Assembly: GCA_934725015.1 (NCBI GenBank)
Contig: CAKVAS010000001.1
Span: 186,001-250,000, forward strand
Direction: 5' to 3'
Source: an uncultured Bacteroidales bacterium
GTDB lineage: Bacteria; Bacteroidota; Bacteroidia; Bacteroidales; UBA932
DNA length: 64,000 nt
A program made the position numbers and the translations under genes. The notes beneath the pieces are model-generated. The model was not told the DNA's origin. It ran no database searches and saw only the letters and a program-made list of their open reading frames with translations. Numbering within the stretch: the first letter of the stretch is position 1; every line of letters begins with the position of its first letter. Of the stretch, positions 1 to 7,510 are shown in pieces.

Positions 1-118
1 GTGGAAAGTCGACAAAAAAAGTGACTTACCGCGCGGTTTGTCTTTCATAACGCTGCGGAAAGTCGAAAAAATATTGACTTTCCGCAGCGTTTATCTTATC
101 AAACCGCGCGGTAAGTCG
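1..118 (+). repeat. ~53-bp hairpin-forming tandem array upstream of DUF234 ATPase
   Basis: The motif G(T/C)GG(A/T)AAGTCGA starts at 1, 55 and 107, spacings of 54 and 52. The reverse motif GACTT(A/T)CCGC starts at 23 and 76. This gives nested perfect inverted repeats: 18-bp arms at 23-40 and 100-117, and 16-bp arms at 49-64 and 76-91. The last copy lies 11 bp before the -7 box. The array may continue left of the window. Confidence 0.85.
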
Positions 119-128
119 ATATTTTCAT

Positions 129-136
129 TAAATTTG
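129..136 (+). promoter_or_regulatory. Promoter -7 box TAAATTTG for DUF234 ATPase
   Basis: It matches the Bacteroidetes consensus TAnnTTTG, 33 bp before the ATG at 169. The last copy of the upstream array (107-118) covers the -33 region. Confidence 0.65.
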
Positions 137-168
137 CAGGCGAGAATACGACTAAACTTTTTACTGCA

Positions 169-1575
169 ATGAAGATAATAGGACGAGACGGCGAGATGGA
201 ACAGCTCCGGAGACTGTATGAGGCACATTCCCCCGAGTTTGTTGTCGTATATGGCAGGAGGCGCGTCGGCAAGACATTTCTGGTAAACCAGTTCTTCAAG
301 GACAACTTTACATTCAAGGTGACAGGATTGGCAAAAAAGGACAAGAATGCGCAGCTGCTCAACTTCGGCGAGGCGCTCAAGCGGCAAGGATCCCCGCTCT
401 GTCCGATTCCCCGGAGCTGGAATGAAGCTTTCGGCAGCCTAAGGACGCTGATTGAGAACTCCGGCAAGACAGGAAAAAAAGTAGTGTTCATTGACGAGCT
501 GCCATGGATGTACACGCCTCGAAGCGAACTCGTCACTGCAATCGAGCATTTCTGGAATGATTGGGGCTGTACCCGCGAGGACTTGCTGCTTATCGTATGC
601 GGCTCCGCTACATCATGGATAACGAAGAATATCCTCAGAAATAAGGGAGGCCTGCACAATCGCGTGACGTCGAAGATATACCTCCGTCCGTTCAATCTCG
701 CCGAATGCCGGGATTATCTCACGGAGGCAGGTTTCCGCTATGAAGAGAAAGATATCGCTGAATGTTATATGATTATGGGAGGAATCCCATATTACCTGAG
801 CCTTCTCGACAAGGGATTTAGCCTCGCGCAGAATGTCGATAGGATGTTTTTCAGGAGAAACGGGAAGCTCGACGGAGAATTTCAGAATCTCTATGCGTCT
901 CTGTTCGATAACAGCGAGCCGTATCTCAAGGTCATCGAGTCGTTGAGCCGGAGGAATTACGGAATGACCCGGAATGAGATTATCGAGCTGACCGGACTTT
1001 CCGACGGAGGTGGGCTTAGCACAATTCTGGCCGACCTTGACAGTTGCGACATCATCCGGAAATATCGAGCGTTCGGCAAAAAGGAAAATGACGCGATATA
1101 CCAGCTGACGGATTTCTACACAATATTTTACTATAAATTCATCAAAAAGTACGGAACTTCGGACAAGGATTTCTGGGCATATCAGACCGCTACTCCCACG
1201 CACAGCACCTGGGCAGGAATCGCGTTCGAGCAGCTGTGCATTCACCACCACCTCCAAATCGAGAAGAAACTCGGAATATTCGGGATGCTCACAGAAACTT
1301 TCTCTTGGCGCTCAAAGGATGCCCAGATTGACATGGTTATCAAGAGGGCGGACAAGGTGATAAACATCTGCGAGATGAAGTGGTGGGACGGTCCGTTCAC
1401 GATTTCCAGGAAATACCGGGAAGCGTTGGAAGGTAAAATCGAATCCTTCCGCTCCCGGCTGAAAACTCGGCGCACTCTCCACCTCGTGATGGTCACCACC
1501 TTCGGCCTCCGCCACAACGAATACAGTGGCATAGTTCAGAACGAAGTCACGACGCACGATCTTTTCGAGAAATAG
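169..1575 (+). CDS. Orphan P-loop ATPase with C-terminal DUF234 nuclease-like domain
   Basis: A 468-residue cytoplasmic protein. Walker A is GRRRVGKT near residues 29-36 and Walker B is VFIDEL near 106-111. A winged-helix-like middle follows. The C-terminal part has a D-x(n)-E-x-K pattern (QIDMV ... CEMKW) typical of DUF234, a PD-(D/E)XK nuclease-like domain. The family is common in archaea and gut Bacteroidales, and its role is not established. It stands alone: it converges with the fimbrillin gene, whose stop codon begins at the next base. Its promoter carries a private tandem hairpin array, which suggests autoregulation (inference). Family assignment is firm; biological function is unknown. 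Confidence 0.85.
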   Translation: MKIIGRDGEMEQLRRLYEAHSPEFVVVYGRRRVGKTFLVNQFFKDNFTFKVTGLAKKDKNAQLLNFGEALKRQGSPLCPIPRSWNEAFGSLRTLIENSGKTGKKVVFIDELPWMYTPRSELVTAIEHFWNDWGCTREDLLLIVCGSATSWITKNILRNKGGLHNRVTSKIYLRPFNLAECRDYLTEAGFRYEEKDIAECYMIMGGIPYYLSLLDKGFSLAQNVDRMFFRRNGKLDGEFQNLYASLFDNSEPYLKVIESLSRRNYGMTRNEIIELTGLSDGGGLSTILADLDSCDIIRKYRAFGKKENDAIYQLTDFYTIFYYKFIKKYGTSDKDFWAYQTATPTHSTWAGIAFEQLCIHHHLQIEKKLGIFGMLTETFSWRSKDAQIDMVIKRADKVINICEMKWWDGPFTISRKYREALEGKIESFRSRLKTRRTLHLVMVTTFGLRHNEYSGIVQNEVTTHDLFEK

Positions 1576-3603
1576 CTATTTCATCTTGATGTCCTGGGCG
1601 TCGTTGCTTTCATCCTTGCCGATGACTGGGAATGAGCCTTCGACTTTGCTGTAGGAGCAGTTCTTTGTCCTGAAAGCGTCACCCGCATGACCTATGAAAA
1701 TGCCTGTGACGCCGGTTCCGGCATCCTGAATATCCCCTATTTTACCACCAAAATGTACCTTTTCATGATTGCCGACCGCAGAACCGTACACTCCGCCGAC
1801 AACATTGTTCTTCTTACCGATGACAGTGCCGAAGACAGCGCAATTCTCAACATTGCTTCCCGCTCCAAGCGAGCCTATGAGACCACCGGCACATACCTCA
1901 TTTTCAGACGTGGAATTAACGTCGGCATAGGACATACAGCCACTGACCTTTGCAAACGCGAATCCAGCCACGCCACCAACATGGAAATCGTTCACACTCC
2001 CGGCCAAATCCTGACTGTTTACTGTAACAGAGCCTCTGACGGTACAATTGGTTATAGTATTATCATGCTCATTATTGAAAGAGATGTCACCTATCAGCCC
2101 TCCGGCTGCCACAGAGATATTCCGTGAAGTTGAGGCCGGAGCATTGACTGCTACATTTACATTCGCGCGGCAGTTGATTATGCTTGGATCACCGGATCCT
2201 ACGATTCCTCCGGCACAATATGCACTTGTCACTGCTCCTTCAACCCTGCAATTCATAATGTCGGTGAATGAAGTGAAGCCGACAATGGCTCCGGCTTCAC
2301 GACCTCCGGTTTTAACATCAGCATTCCTTATGGTAAGATTCCTTACAAGCGATTTTTCCGTGGAACTTGTACCGCTAAGCCAATAGAACAGACCCGCATA
2401 TCCTTCGCTCTCATCCACCTTCAGATTGATGATACTCTTTCCGTTTCCGTCCAGACGAAGATGAGGGAAATGAGTTTTGTTACCGACAGGTGTCCACGGC
2501 TTACTTGCAAGGTCGATGTCTTTCATTAACTTAAAGTAATTGCCACTATAATCATTAATATCATTGTTGATATTATATGCAAGACCGGCCAACTGTGCGG
2601 CGGACTCTATGAGGTACGGGTCAGACTCCGAGCCGGATCCTTTCGTGACAGGTTCGGTGGATTCTCCGTCCCAGACAGAATATTCTTCAATATAACTATC
2701 CTTTTCACCTAACTCTTTCTCTGGCTGCCATTCAAAGACATTGACGCTTCCAGCCTCCAGTTTATCCTTCCCAACCTTGACATTCATGGCATAAGCGTAA
2801 CCACCGTATAGCTCCAAGTCATTGTCAATGGTGACATTGTACGCTTTGTTGTCGGACATCACGACCGTAAGCATCCGCGCTCCGCCTTTCTGGCCTTTCC
2901 CGGGAAAGAATATGGCCTCGTAAACACCGTCCTTCGTATTGCACATTGATATGTCATTGGAGGATGACTGATCAAGATCGGCGACTGTCCTGTTGGCAAG
3001 GTCGAATCGGATTTTGCTGGAAGTCCCGTTCAAAATCACATCCTTGACCGAATGCGAGTCATCGAACTCATTCCCAAAAGCAAGACTGACTTTCAGCTTC
3101 ACCAGCGCGTGGCTGAACGTTATGTTCAGTTTCTGGTCGACCAGTTCATCGGCAGGAACAAAACCGGGCAGGCTACACCAAAGGAAATCAGCGGAGAAAG
3201 TGCCGTTCACCTGATTCGAAGGAATGGAGAACTCGACACTCGTGTGATCATCCGCCCCGCTGATGTGCGGAGCATAGGCGTATATACCGACCGGACTTTG
3301 CGCATTCTTCCAGAGGACTTGGCTCTCAGGAGTCCATATTCCGCCATTATTCACCCAGCGGAGATTGTCCTTGCTATAGTAATCACCATCACCGTAATCA
3401 ATAAACAGCCCAAGATCGCTGCCGGTATATCCGCTATAAGGTAAATCGGCTCTGGTCATCAAGCCACTTACAGAGGCGTCAATCCTGACGACTCCGTCCG
3501 CAGGAAAATTTTCGTTGGTGAAATCAATGTTCTTTTCGCAGGAAACAAGAATCAGCGCAGCGAATGCGGCCAGCGCCAAGATGGGATTCTGTGTAAGTCT
3601 CAT
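1576..3603 (-). CDS. Fimbrillin-family lipoprotein with GLUG-type repeats
   Basis: A surface lipoprotein of about 675 residues. The signal peptide ends in a lipobox (ALILVSCEK). The start at 3603 (MRLTQNPIL) is preferred over the in-frame ATG 12 bases upstream because it gives a normal signal peptide. Residues ~30-300 resemble the fimbrillin/Mfa2 fold of Bacteroidales pilins and adhesins. After a linker (SDPYLIESAAQLAGLAYNIN), the second half has GLUG-like repeats (AGAIVGFT, AGGIVGSG, AGGLIGDI, AGGLIGSL) that form a beta-helix in related adhesins. It is probably anchored in the outer membrane and exported. It is monocistronic. A 38-bp inverted repeat sits in its promoter. The exact ligand cannot be told. 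Confidence 0.8.
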   Translation of the reverse strand: MRLTQNPILALAAFAALILVSCEKNIDFTNENFPADGVVRIDASVSGLMTRADLPYSGYTGSDLGLFIDYGDGDYYSKDNLRWVNNGGIWTPESQVLWKNAQSPVGIYAYAPHISGADDHTSVEFSIPSNQVNGTFSADFLWCSLPGFVPADELVDQKLNITFSHALVKLKVSLAFGNEFDDSHSVKDVILNGTSSKIRFDLANRTVADLDQSSSNDISMCNTKDGVYEAIFFPGKGQKGGARMLTVVMSDNKAYNVTIDNDLELYGGYAYAMNVKVGKDKLEAGSVNVFEWQPEKELGEKDSYIEEYSVWDGESTEPVTKGSGSESDPYLIESAAQLAGLAYNINNDINDYSGNYFKLMKDIDLASKPWTPVGNKTHFPHLRLDGNGKSIINLKVDESEGYAGLFYWLSGTSSTEKSLVRNLTIRNADVKTGGREAGAIVGFTSFTDIMNCRVEGAVTSAYCAGGIVGSGDPSIINCRANVNVAVNAPASTSRNISVAAGGLIGDISFNNEHDNTITNCTVRGSVTVNSQDLAGSVNDFHVGGVAGFAFAKVSGCMSYADVNSTSENEVCAGGLIGSLGAGSNVENCAVFGTVIGKKNNVVGGVYGSAVGNHEKVHFGGKIGDIQDAGTGVTGIFIGHAGDAFRTKNCSYSKVEGSFPVIGKDESNDAQDIKMK

Positions 3604-3621
3604 ATAGGTCATCAATAAATA

Positions 3622-3659
3622 TCTAAAATTCTTCCGCCAAGGTACGGAAAAATTTTAGA
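3622..3659 (-). promoter_or_regulatory. Near-perfect inverted repeat enclosing a -7-like box of the fimbrillin gene
   Basis: The arms 3622-3636 and 3645-3659 (TCTAAAATTCTTCCG and its complement) match at 14 of 15 positions. The 8-nt loop reads TACCTTGG on the minus strand, one base from TAnnTTTG. It lies about 20 bp before the start codon. An operator or an RNA hairpin are both possible. Confidence 0.6.
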
Positions 3660-3692
3660 CTATACAAGTTACCTCTCGACATGACACCTTTG

Positions 3693-3733
3693 TAATCGAA
3701 AACTCCGTCACTTGGTGACATAAATTTCGATTA
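3693..3733 (-). terminator. Stem-loop downstream of DUF4252 gene
   Basis: Perfect 9-bp arms TAATCGAAA (3693-3701) and TTTCGATTA (3725-3733), with an inner TCAC/GTGA pair. It lies between the DUF4252 stop and the fimbrillin promoter. There is no strong T-tract, so terminator is the likeliest reading but not certain. Confidence 0.45.
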
Positions 3734-3754
3734 GCAATGAATGAATCCCGGCCG

Positions 3755-4237
3755 TCACCTCACCGAGGAGGCGATGAGCTTTTCAAGGTCGGCGCGACCG
3801 ATGCGGCCTTCGAGGCAGATGAATACGTATTCGTCCTTTTCGACCGAGGTCATCACGAAATTAGTTACGGTCTGTTCGTCTCCGACGGTGTAGAGGCGGA
3901 CAAGCTCGCCGTCCTCCTTGGCCTCAAGCAGAAGTTCGAACTTCCCGGACTTGAGGAGTTTGTCGACATCTGCCTTGAGGGCTACATTAACCTTAGTGTT
4001 CTCACTATCAATGATATACATACCATTAAGTTCCCTAACAACCGGAGCGATGTCTATGTCCTCTTCCGGCATATCGATTTCAGGAAGCCGGCCCATGAGG
4101 CGGAACATTGACGGGGAGATATAGACCGCGCTGACCTTCGGCTTGTCCGAAAACTTGTTGTAGATGTCCTTGCCGCTCTGGGCGAATGAGGCGGCGCATA
4201 CGAGCATTGCCGCGATTATTGTTGCTATTCTTTTCAT
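3755..4237 (-). CDS. DUF4252 domain protein, last gene of the sigma operon
   Basis: A 160-residue exported protein. The signal peptide MKRIATIIAAMLVCAASFAQ ends in a signal-peptidase-I-like site. The rest matches the DUF4252 pattern: an opening helix (SGKDIYNKFSDKPKVSAVYISPSM is diagnostic in style), a central (I/L)xxMYIIDSE strand, and a C-terminal xxxVFICLEGxI element. Function is unknown. It follows the ECF sigma and putative anti-sigma genes on the same strand after a 138-base gap. A second DUF4252 gene opens the operon, so the two may form a periplasmic pair linked to the sigma factor (inference from context). Confidence 0.8.
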   Translation of the reverse strand: MKRIATIIAAMLVCAASFAQSGKDIYNKFSDKPKVSAVYISPSMFRLMGRLPEIDMPEEDIDIAPVVRELNGMYIIDSENTKVNVALKADVDKLLKSGKFELLLEAKEDGELVRLYTVGDEQTVTNFVMTSVEKDEYVFICLEGRIGRADLEKLIASSVR

Positions 4238-4375
4238 GATTTTCTGTTTTATAAAAATTTGTTTGACTTTAGGATCTGTTTTTTAATTTTCTCACATTTA
4301 TTCTATGACTTCGTTCTTTTGGTGTCTTTCGGACCGATTTTATATTCAATCTGTTAATCCATATTGACAATCCGC

Positions 4376-4861
4376 TCAGAATGTCTCGCCGATGAACTTT
4401 GACGTCTTCTGCATCTTGGGAATAGCCGCATCGGCAATGCTTTTTCCCTTGCTGACCTTGCTGCCTATCATTGCAAATGTCCTTTCCACCTGGGCGTAGG
4501 CCTCTTCGGGAGAGTCGAACGTGTCGGCAGGAGTTGCGGATGCACGGTGGAGATTAAGGCCGATGACGACGGCGGCCACCGCAGCGGCAACGGCGGGAAT
4601 AATGGCAAGCCTTTTCCGGAGCGCCACAGGCGAGCGGCGCTTTTCAGAATTGAGAGCCTCGTCCCCGGCAGTCAAAGACTCTCCGCAAGCGGTCTCCATC
4701 CGGAGAACTTCCGAGGCAAGAATCCGGTTTTCAATGTTCTCGCCGAGGCGCTCCGGAACGGCGACACTCTCGTCGTCAGCCATACGTTCCAAGTCCGCCA
4801 GAGTCAGCCTTTCAATATCCTCAGTATTTTTTATATTCATCAGCTTCATATTCATCAGCAA
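4376..4861 (-). CDS. Putative anti-sigma factor (single-pass membrane protein)
   Basis: Up to 161 residues. An acidic N-terminal cytoplasmic part (~1-95) is followed by basic residues (RKR) and one membrane segment (IIPAVAAAVAAVVIGLNL, ~108-125). A short tail lies beyond it. The gene overlaps the end of the sigma gene by 41 bases, so translation is probably coupled. Four ATGs lie close together (4861, 4855, 4849, 4840), and the true start is uncertain. No zinc-binding anti-sigma motif is visible. The call rests on position, topology and overlap rather than on sequence identity. A membrane-anchored helper of unknown role is the alternative. Confidence 0.6.
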   Translation of the reverse strand: MLMNMKLMNIKNTEDIERLTLADLERMADDESVAVPERLGENIENRILASEVLRMETACGESLTAGDEALNSEKRRSPVALRKRLAIIPAVAAAVAAVVIGLNLHRASATPADTFDSPEEAYAQVERTFAMIGSKVSKGKSIADAAIPKMQKTSKFIGETF

Positions 4862-5333
4862 TTTTCTTCAACTTTTTCCTTGCCCCGCTCAGCAGAACCC
4901 TCAGGCTCAGGTAGGGGATGCCCGTCCGCTTCTGCATCTGTTCGTATGACAGGTCGTCAATGACTTTCATCTTCAGGACCGTCCGTTCACGCTCCGGAAG
5001 GCTCTCAATCGCCTCAAGCACAGCCTGCATCTTCTGTCTCCCGGCAATCTGCCCGTCCTCCGGAGGCTGCTCCGGCTCCACCCCGTCAAGGGAAGAGCGC
5101 CCGCTCAGCCGCTTGCTCCTGAGCCTGTCCAGGCAGCTGTTCCGGAGCAGCGTCAGGCAATATGCCTTGGGATTCCGCACCCCGCCGAGCGAGCCCCCGG
5201 CCTGCCAGAGTTTCAGATAGAGGTCCTGCACGGCATCCTCTGCCTCAGCCTCCGAGCCGAGCAGCCTATAGGCTACCCTATAAAGCCCGTCACGCAGCGG
5301 AAGCCAGTCGCTTATGAAGGTCTCCCGGGTCAT
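4821..5333 (-). CDS. ECF-type RNA polymerase sigma factor
   Basis: 170 residues, the normal size for an ECF sigma-70 factor. Region 2 is at ~20-85 (YRLLGSEAEAEDAVQDLYLKLW, with the -10 recognition helix). Region 4 is at ~110-160 (IESLPERERTVLKMKVIDDLSYEQM, a helix-turn-helix). Its start overlaps the stop of the upstream DUF4252 lipoprotein gene by an ATGA, and its end overlaps the putative anti-sigma gene. The operon order is therefore DUF4252, sigma, anti-sigma, DUF4252. ECF sigma factors direct polymerase to specific promoters. The regulon of this one cannot be read here. Confidence 0.92.
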   Translation of the reverse strand: MTRETFISDWLPLRDGLYRVAYRLLGSEAEAEDAVQDLYLKLWQAGGSLGGVRNPKAYCLTLLRNSCLDRLRSKRLSGRSSLDGVEPEQPPEDGQIAGRQKMQAVLEAIESLPERERTVLKMKVIDDLSYEQMQKRTGIPYLSLRVLLSGARKKLKKIADEYEADEYKKY

Positions 5334-5854
5334 TCCTTCATCGAATCGGCAAGCCCGGCCAGCGCCTCAGTGGAAATGCTGCCCCAGAGACATATAAGGT
5401 CGCCGTCGTCCGGCATATAAATTATCAGGTCATCAACAGTCTTGCCGTCGGGCGAGCTCTTGCCGTAGAAAAGCACGTCCTCGCCCTCGTCCTTGACGCT
5501 CATCAGAAGGCCATCTTCACCCATAAGCGCCGTGAACCGCCGGTGGAACTCGTCTCTGACGGCCCTGCTGCTGTCCTCCATATCGACGATGGTCAGCCCG
5601 CTGATCTTGTCCATCGCCCGGACTGCCATCATAGTCTCATCGTCATCCGACGCGTCCGCCTTTGCCGCCCTTTTGACAAACGACATGGCAAAAGAACCGA
5701 GATTGACGGATTCAACGCCTTTTTTCCTGTCAAATTCCTTGATAAGCTTTTTGATTTCGGACTTGGAGGCATCTCCGGCATTCGCACAAGAGGTCGCGGC
5801 ACCCGCCATAAGCAGACCCAATCCGATAAATAAGATAGTTACGATTCGTTTCAT
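5330..5854 (-). CDS. DUF4252 lipoprotein, first gene of the sigma operon
   Basis: About 174 residues. The start at 5854 (MKRIVTILF) is preferred over the ATG six bases upstream. The signal peptide ends in a lipobox-like stretch (AGAATSCAN). The body matches DUF4252: a helix (KSEIKKLIKEFDRKKGVESVNLG), a central GLTIVDMEDSS strand, and a terminal DLICLWGSI. It overlaps the sigma gene by four bases. It differs clearly from the second DUF4252 protein of the operon, so the two are old paralogues rather than a recent duplication. Confidence 0.82.
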   Translation of the reverse strand: MKRIVTILFIGLGLLMAGAATSCANAGDASKSEIKKLIKEFDRKKGVESVNLGSFAMSFVKRAAKADASDDDETMMAVRAMDKISGLTIVDMEDSSRAVRDEFHRRFTALMGEDGLLMSVKDEGEDVLFYGKSSPDGKTVDDLIIYMPDDGDLICLWGSISTEALAGLADSMKE

Positions 5855-6011
5855 ACTCAAAAATAATAAAAATTCATTGTCTTTTTCCGACGCGCCACAT
5901 AATTGACGAAAATGCTCCCGATTTGTTAATGAAAATTTTCGGATTATGATATTCTAAGCTTAACGCATCTGCGGATGAAAGGTATGCGGAGTTTAAGTGT
6001 ATTTGAAATAA

Positions 6012-6051
6012 ATTATAATATTTAGCGAATTGATTTGGAAAATATTATAAT
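6012..6051. promoter_or_regulatory. AT-rich inverted repeat upstream of orphan ATPase
   Basis: Perfect 12-bp arms ATTATAATATTT (6012-6023) and AAATATTATAAT (6040-6051), with a 16-nt loop. This is the main structure in the 330-base intergenic stretch 5855-6184. It lies about 110 bp before the -7 box, so it may be a regulator site. Confidence 0.5.
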
Positions 6052-6159
6052 ATGACTTGAACTGAAAAAGTATCCAAGAAACTGCTTAAGTTTTTCTCGG
6101 TTTATTTTTATGTGTCCGCAGACATATTTATTTAACTTGCATTATGCGAAACGAATAAT

Positions 6160-6167
6160 TATATTTG
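6160..6167 (+). promoter_or_regulatory. Promoter -7 box TATATTTG
   Basis: It fits TAnnTTTG exactly, 17 bp before the ATG at 6185. It makes the upstream in-frame start at 6110 unlikely because that lies before the transcription start. Confidence 0.65.
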
Positions 6168-6184
6168 CAATAAAATATCGGACT

Positions 6185-7348
6185 ATGGCAAAAATCGTGA
6201 ATCCTTTCATTGTTTCGGGGAAGATAGAACCGGAATATTTCTGCGACAGAGTGGCGGAATCGGCAAAGCTCGTAAAGTCTGTCACAAACGGCAACAATCT
6301 GGTGCTCATATCCCCGAGAAGAATGGGCAAGACGGGATTGATACGATTCTGTTTTGAGAAAGAAGAAATCAGGGAGCACTACTGCACTTTCTTCATAGAC
6401 ATCCTCCACACTTCAGGCCTGAGGGAATTTACATACGTCCTCGGAAAGGCAATATATGAAACATTGCAGCCGCGCAGCCGCAAGATGGCGAAAAATTTTC
6501 TTCAGGCATTGAAATCAATCAGCGGGAGATTCGGATTCGACCTGTCTTCCGGTCTGCCTACGTTCAGCATCGAACTGGGAGACATTGAGCGTCCGGAGTT
6601 TATGCTTGAGGAAATCTTTGAATATCTGGAGAATGCGGGCAAGCCCTGCATTGTCGCCATAGACGAATTTCAACAGATTGTAAAATATCCCGAAAAGAAT
6701 GTAGAGGCACTTCTCCGCAGTCATATTCAGAAGTCCGGCAACTGCAATTTCATATATGCCGGAAGTGAACGCCATCTGATGCAGGAAATGTTTCTGTCAT
6801 CTAATCATCCGTTCTACAGAAGCGCGGATATGCTTGAATTAAGAGCTATTGCAAGAGACATATATATTCCTTTTATAATTGAAAAGTTCAACGATGAGGG
6901 GAAATATGTCTCCGAGAAAGAAGCCGGAGCAGTCTATGACTTTTTCAAGGGACACACTTTCTATGTTCAGAAGACCTTCAATGAGGCATTTGCCGACACT
7001 CTGCCGGGCGGCACTTGCACAATTGAAACCATCCGCACCGCAATAAGCACGCTCGTCGATTCTTACGATACGGTTTATCGTGAAATTCTTTCCAATATTC
7101 CCGAACGGCAGAAGGAACTCCTCTATGCAATTGCACTCGACGGAGAGGCCTCGTCAATAACATCGGCCGCATTCATTCAAAAGCATAGACTGGCATCCGC
7201 AAGTTCGGTACAGTCCGCCGCGAAAAAGCTTCTTGAGAAAGACCTGATCACAGAGGTCGCAAAGGCATACTCCGTCTCCGACAAACTCCTCGGTCTCTGG
7301 ATGGCGATGCAGATTGGCTCCGTCAATCCGCTGTCAAACATAGGATGA
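6185..7348 (+). CDS. Orphan AAA-family ATPase (COG1672-like)
   Basis: 387 residues, cytoplasmic. Walker A is SPRRMGKT near 43-50 and Walker B is CIVAIDEFQ near 155-165. A C-terminal winged-helix-like region carries LLYAIALDGEASSITSAAF and LLEKDLITEV. Unlike its neighbours it has no visible PD-(D/E)XK motif. The ATG at 6185 was chosen because a consensus promoter lies just before it. This family is expanded in gut Bacteroidales and has no established function. The next gene in the same direction, after 162 bases, is a DUF4143 ATPase with its own promoter, so the two are probably not one operon. Confidence 0.8.
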   Translation: MAKIVNPFIVSGKIEPEYFCDRVAESAKLVKSVTNGNNLVLISPRRMGKTGLIRFCFEKEEIREHYCTFFIDILHTSGLREFTYVLGKAIYETLQPRSRKMAKNFLQALKSISGRFGFDLSSGLPTFSIELGDIERPEFMLEEIFEYLENAGKPCIVAIDEFQQIVKYPEKNVEALLRSHIQKSGNCNFIYAGSERHLMQEMFLSSNHPFYRSADMLELRAIARDIYIPFIIEKFNDEGKYVSEKEAGAVYDFFKGHTFYVQKTFNEAFADTLPGGTCTIETIRTAISTLVDSYDTVYREILSNIPERQKELLYAIALDGEASSITSAAFIQKHRLASASSVQSAAKKLLEKDLITEVAKAYSVSDKLLGLWMAMQIGSVNPLSNIG

Positions 7349-7390
7349 TTATCTTACTGAAAGGAATGTGCGTAGAAAGTGTCGAGCCAT

Positions 7391-7472
7391 ATTTCCTTGG
7401 ATTTTTATCAAAACAGGCGATTTATTTCCTTGGATTTTTATCAATTTCGACGATTTATTTGTTTGGATTTTT
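7391..7472 (+). repeat. 33-bp tandem array upstream of DUF4143 ATPase
   Basis: TTGGATTTTT starts at 7397, 7430 and 7463, exactly 33 bp apart. The first two units also share TTTCC before it and ATCAA after it. The third unit overlaps the expected -33 region (TTTG at 7458-7461, 20 bp before the -7 box). The array is also open in frame with the gene, which explains a spurious longer start. Confidence 0.88.
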
Positions 7473-7481
7473 TCTTTTTCA

Positions 7482-7489
7482 TAACTTTA
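7482..7489 (+). promoter_or_regulatory. Promoter -7 box TAACTTTA
   Basis: One base from TAnnTTTG, 21 bp before the ATG at 7511 and 20 bp after a TTTG -33 element inside the third repeat unit. Confidence 0.5.
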
Positions 7490-7510
7490 CGGCATAATTA
7501 TCAACAAATT

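Noticed and set aside
7391..7472. Repeats with regular spacing (also 37693-37802, 41391-41491, 57132-57193, 60951-61036) as CRISPR arrays
   Set aside because: Units are 7-22 bp with 22-45 bp periods, only three to five copies, overlie promoters, and no cas genes are present.
7379..7510. N-terminal extension of the DUF4143 protein with a repeated ISLDFYQ peptide
   Set aside because: It is the translation of the 33-bp DNA array; the promoter lies within it and the family N-terminus begins at 7511.
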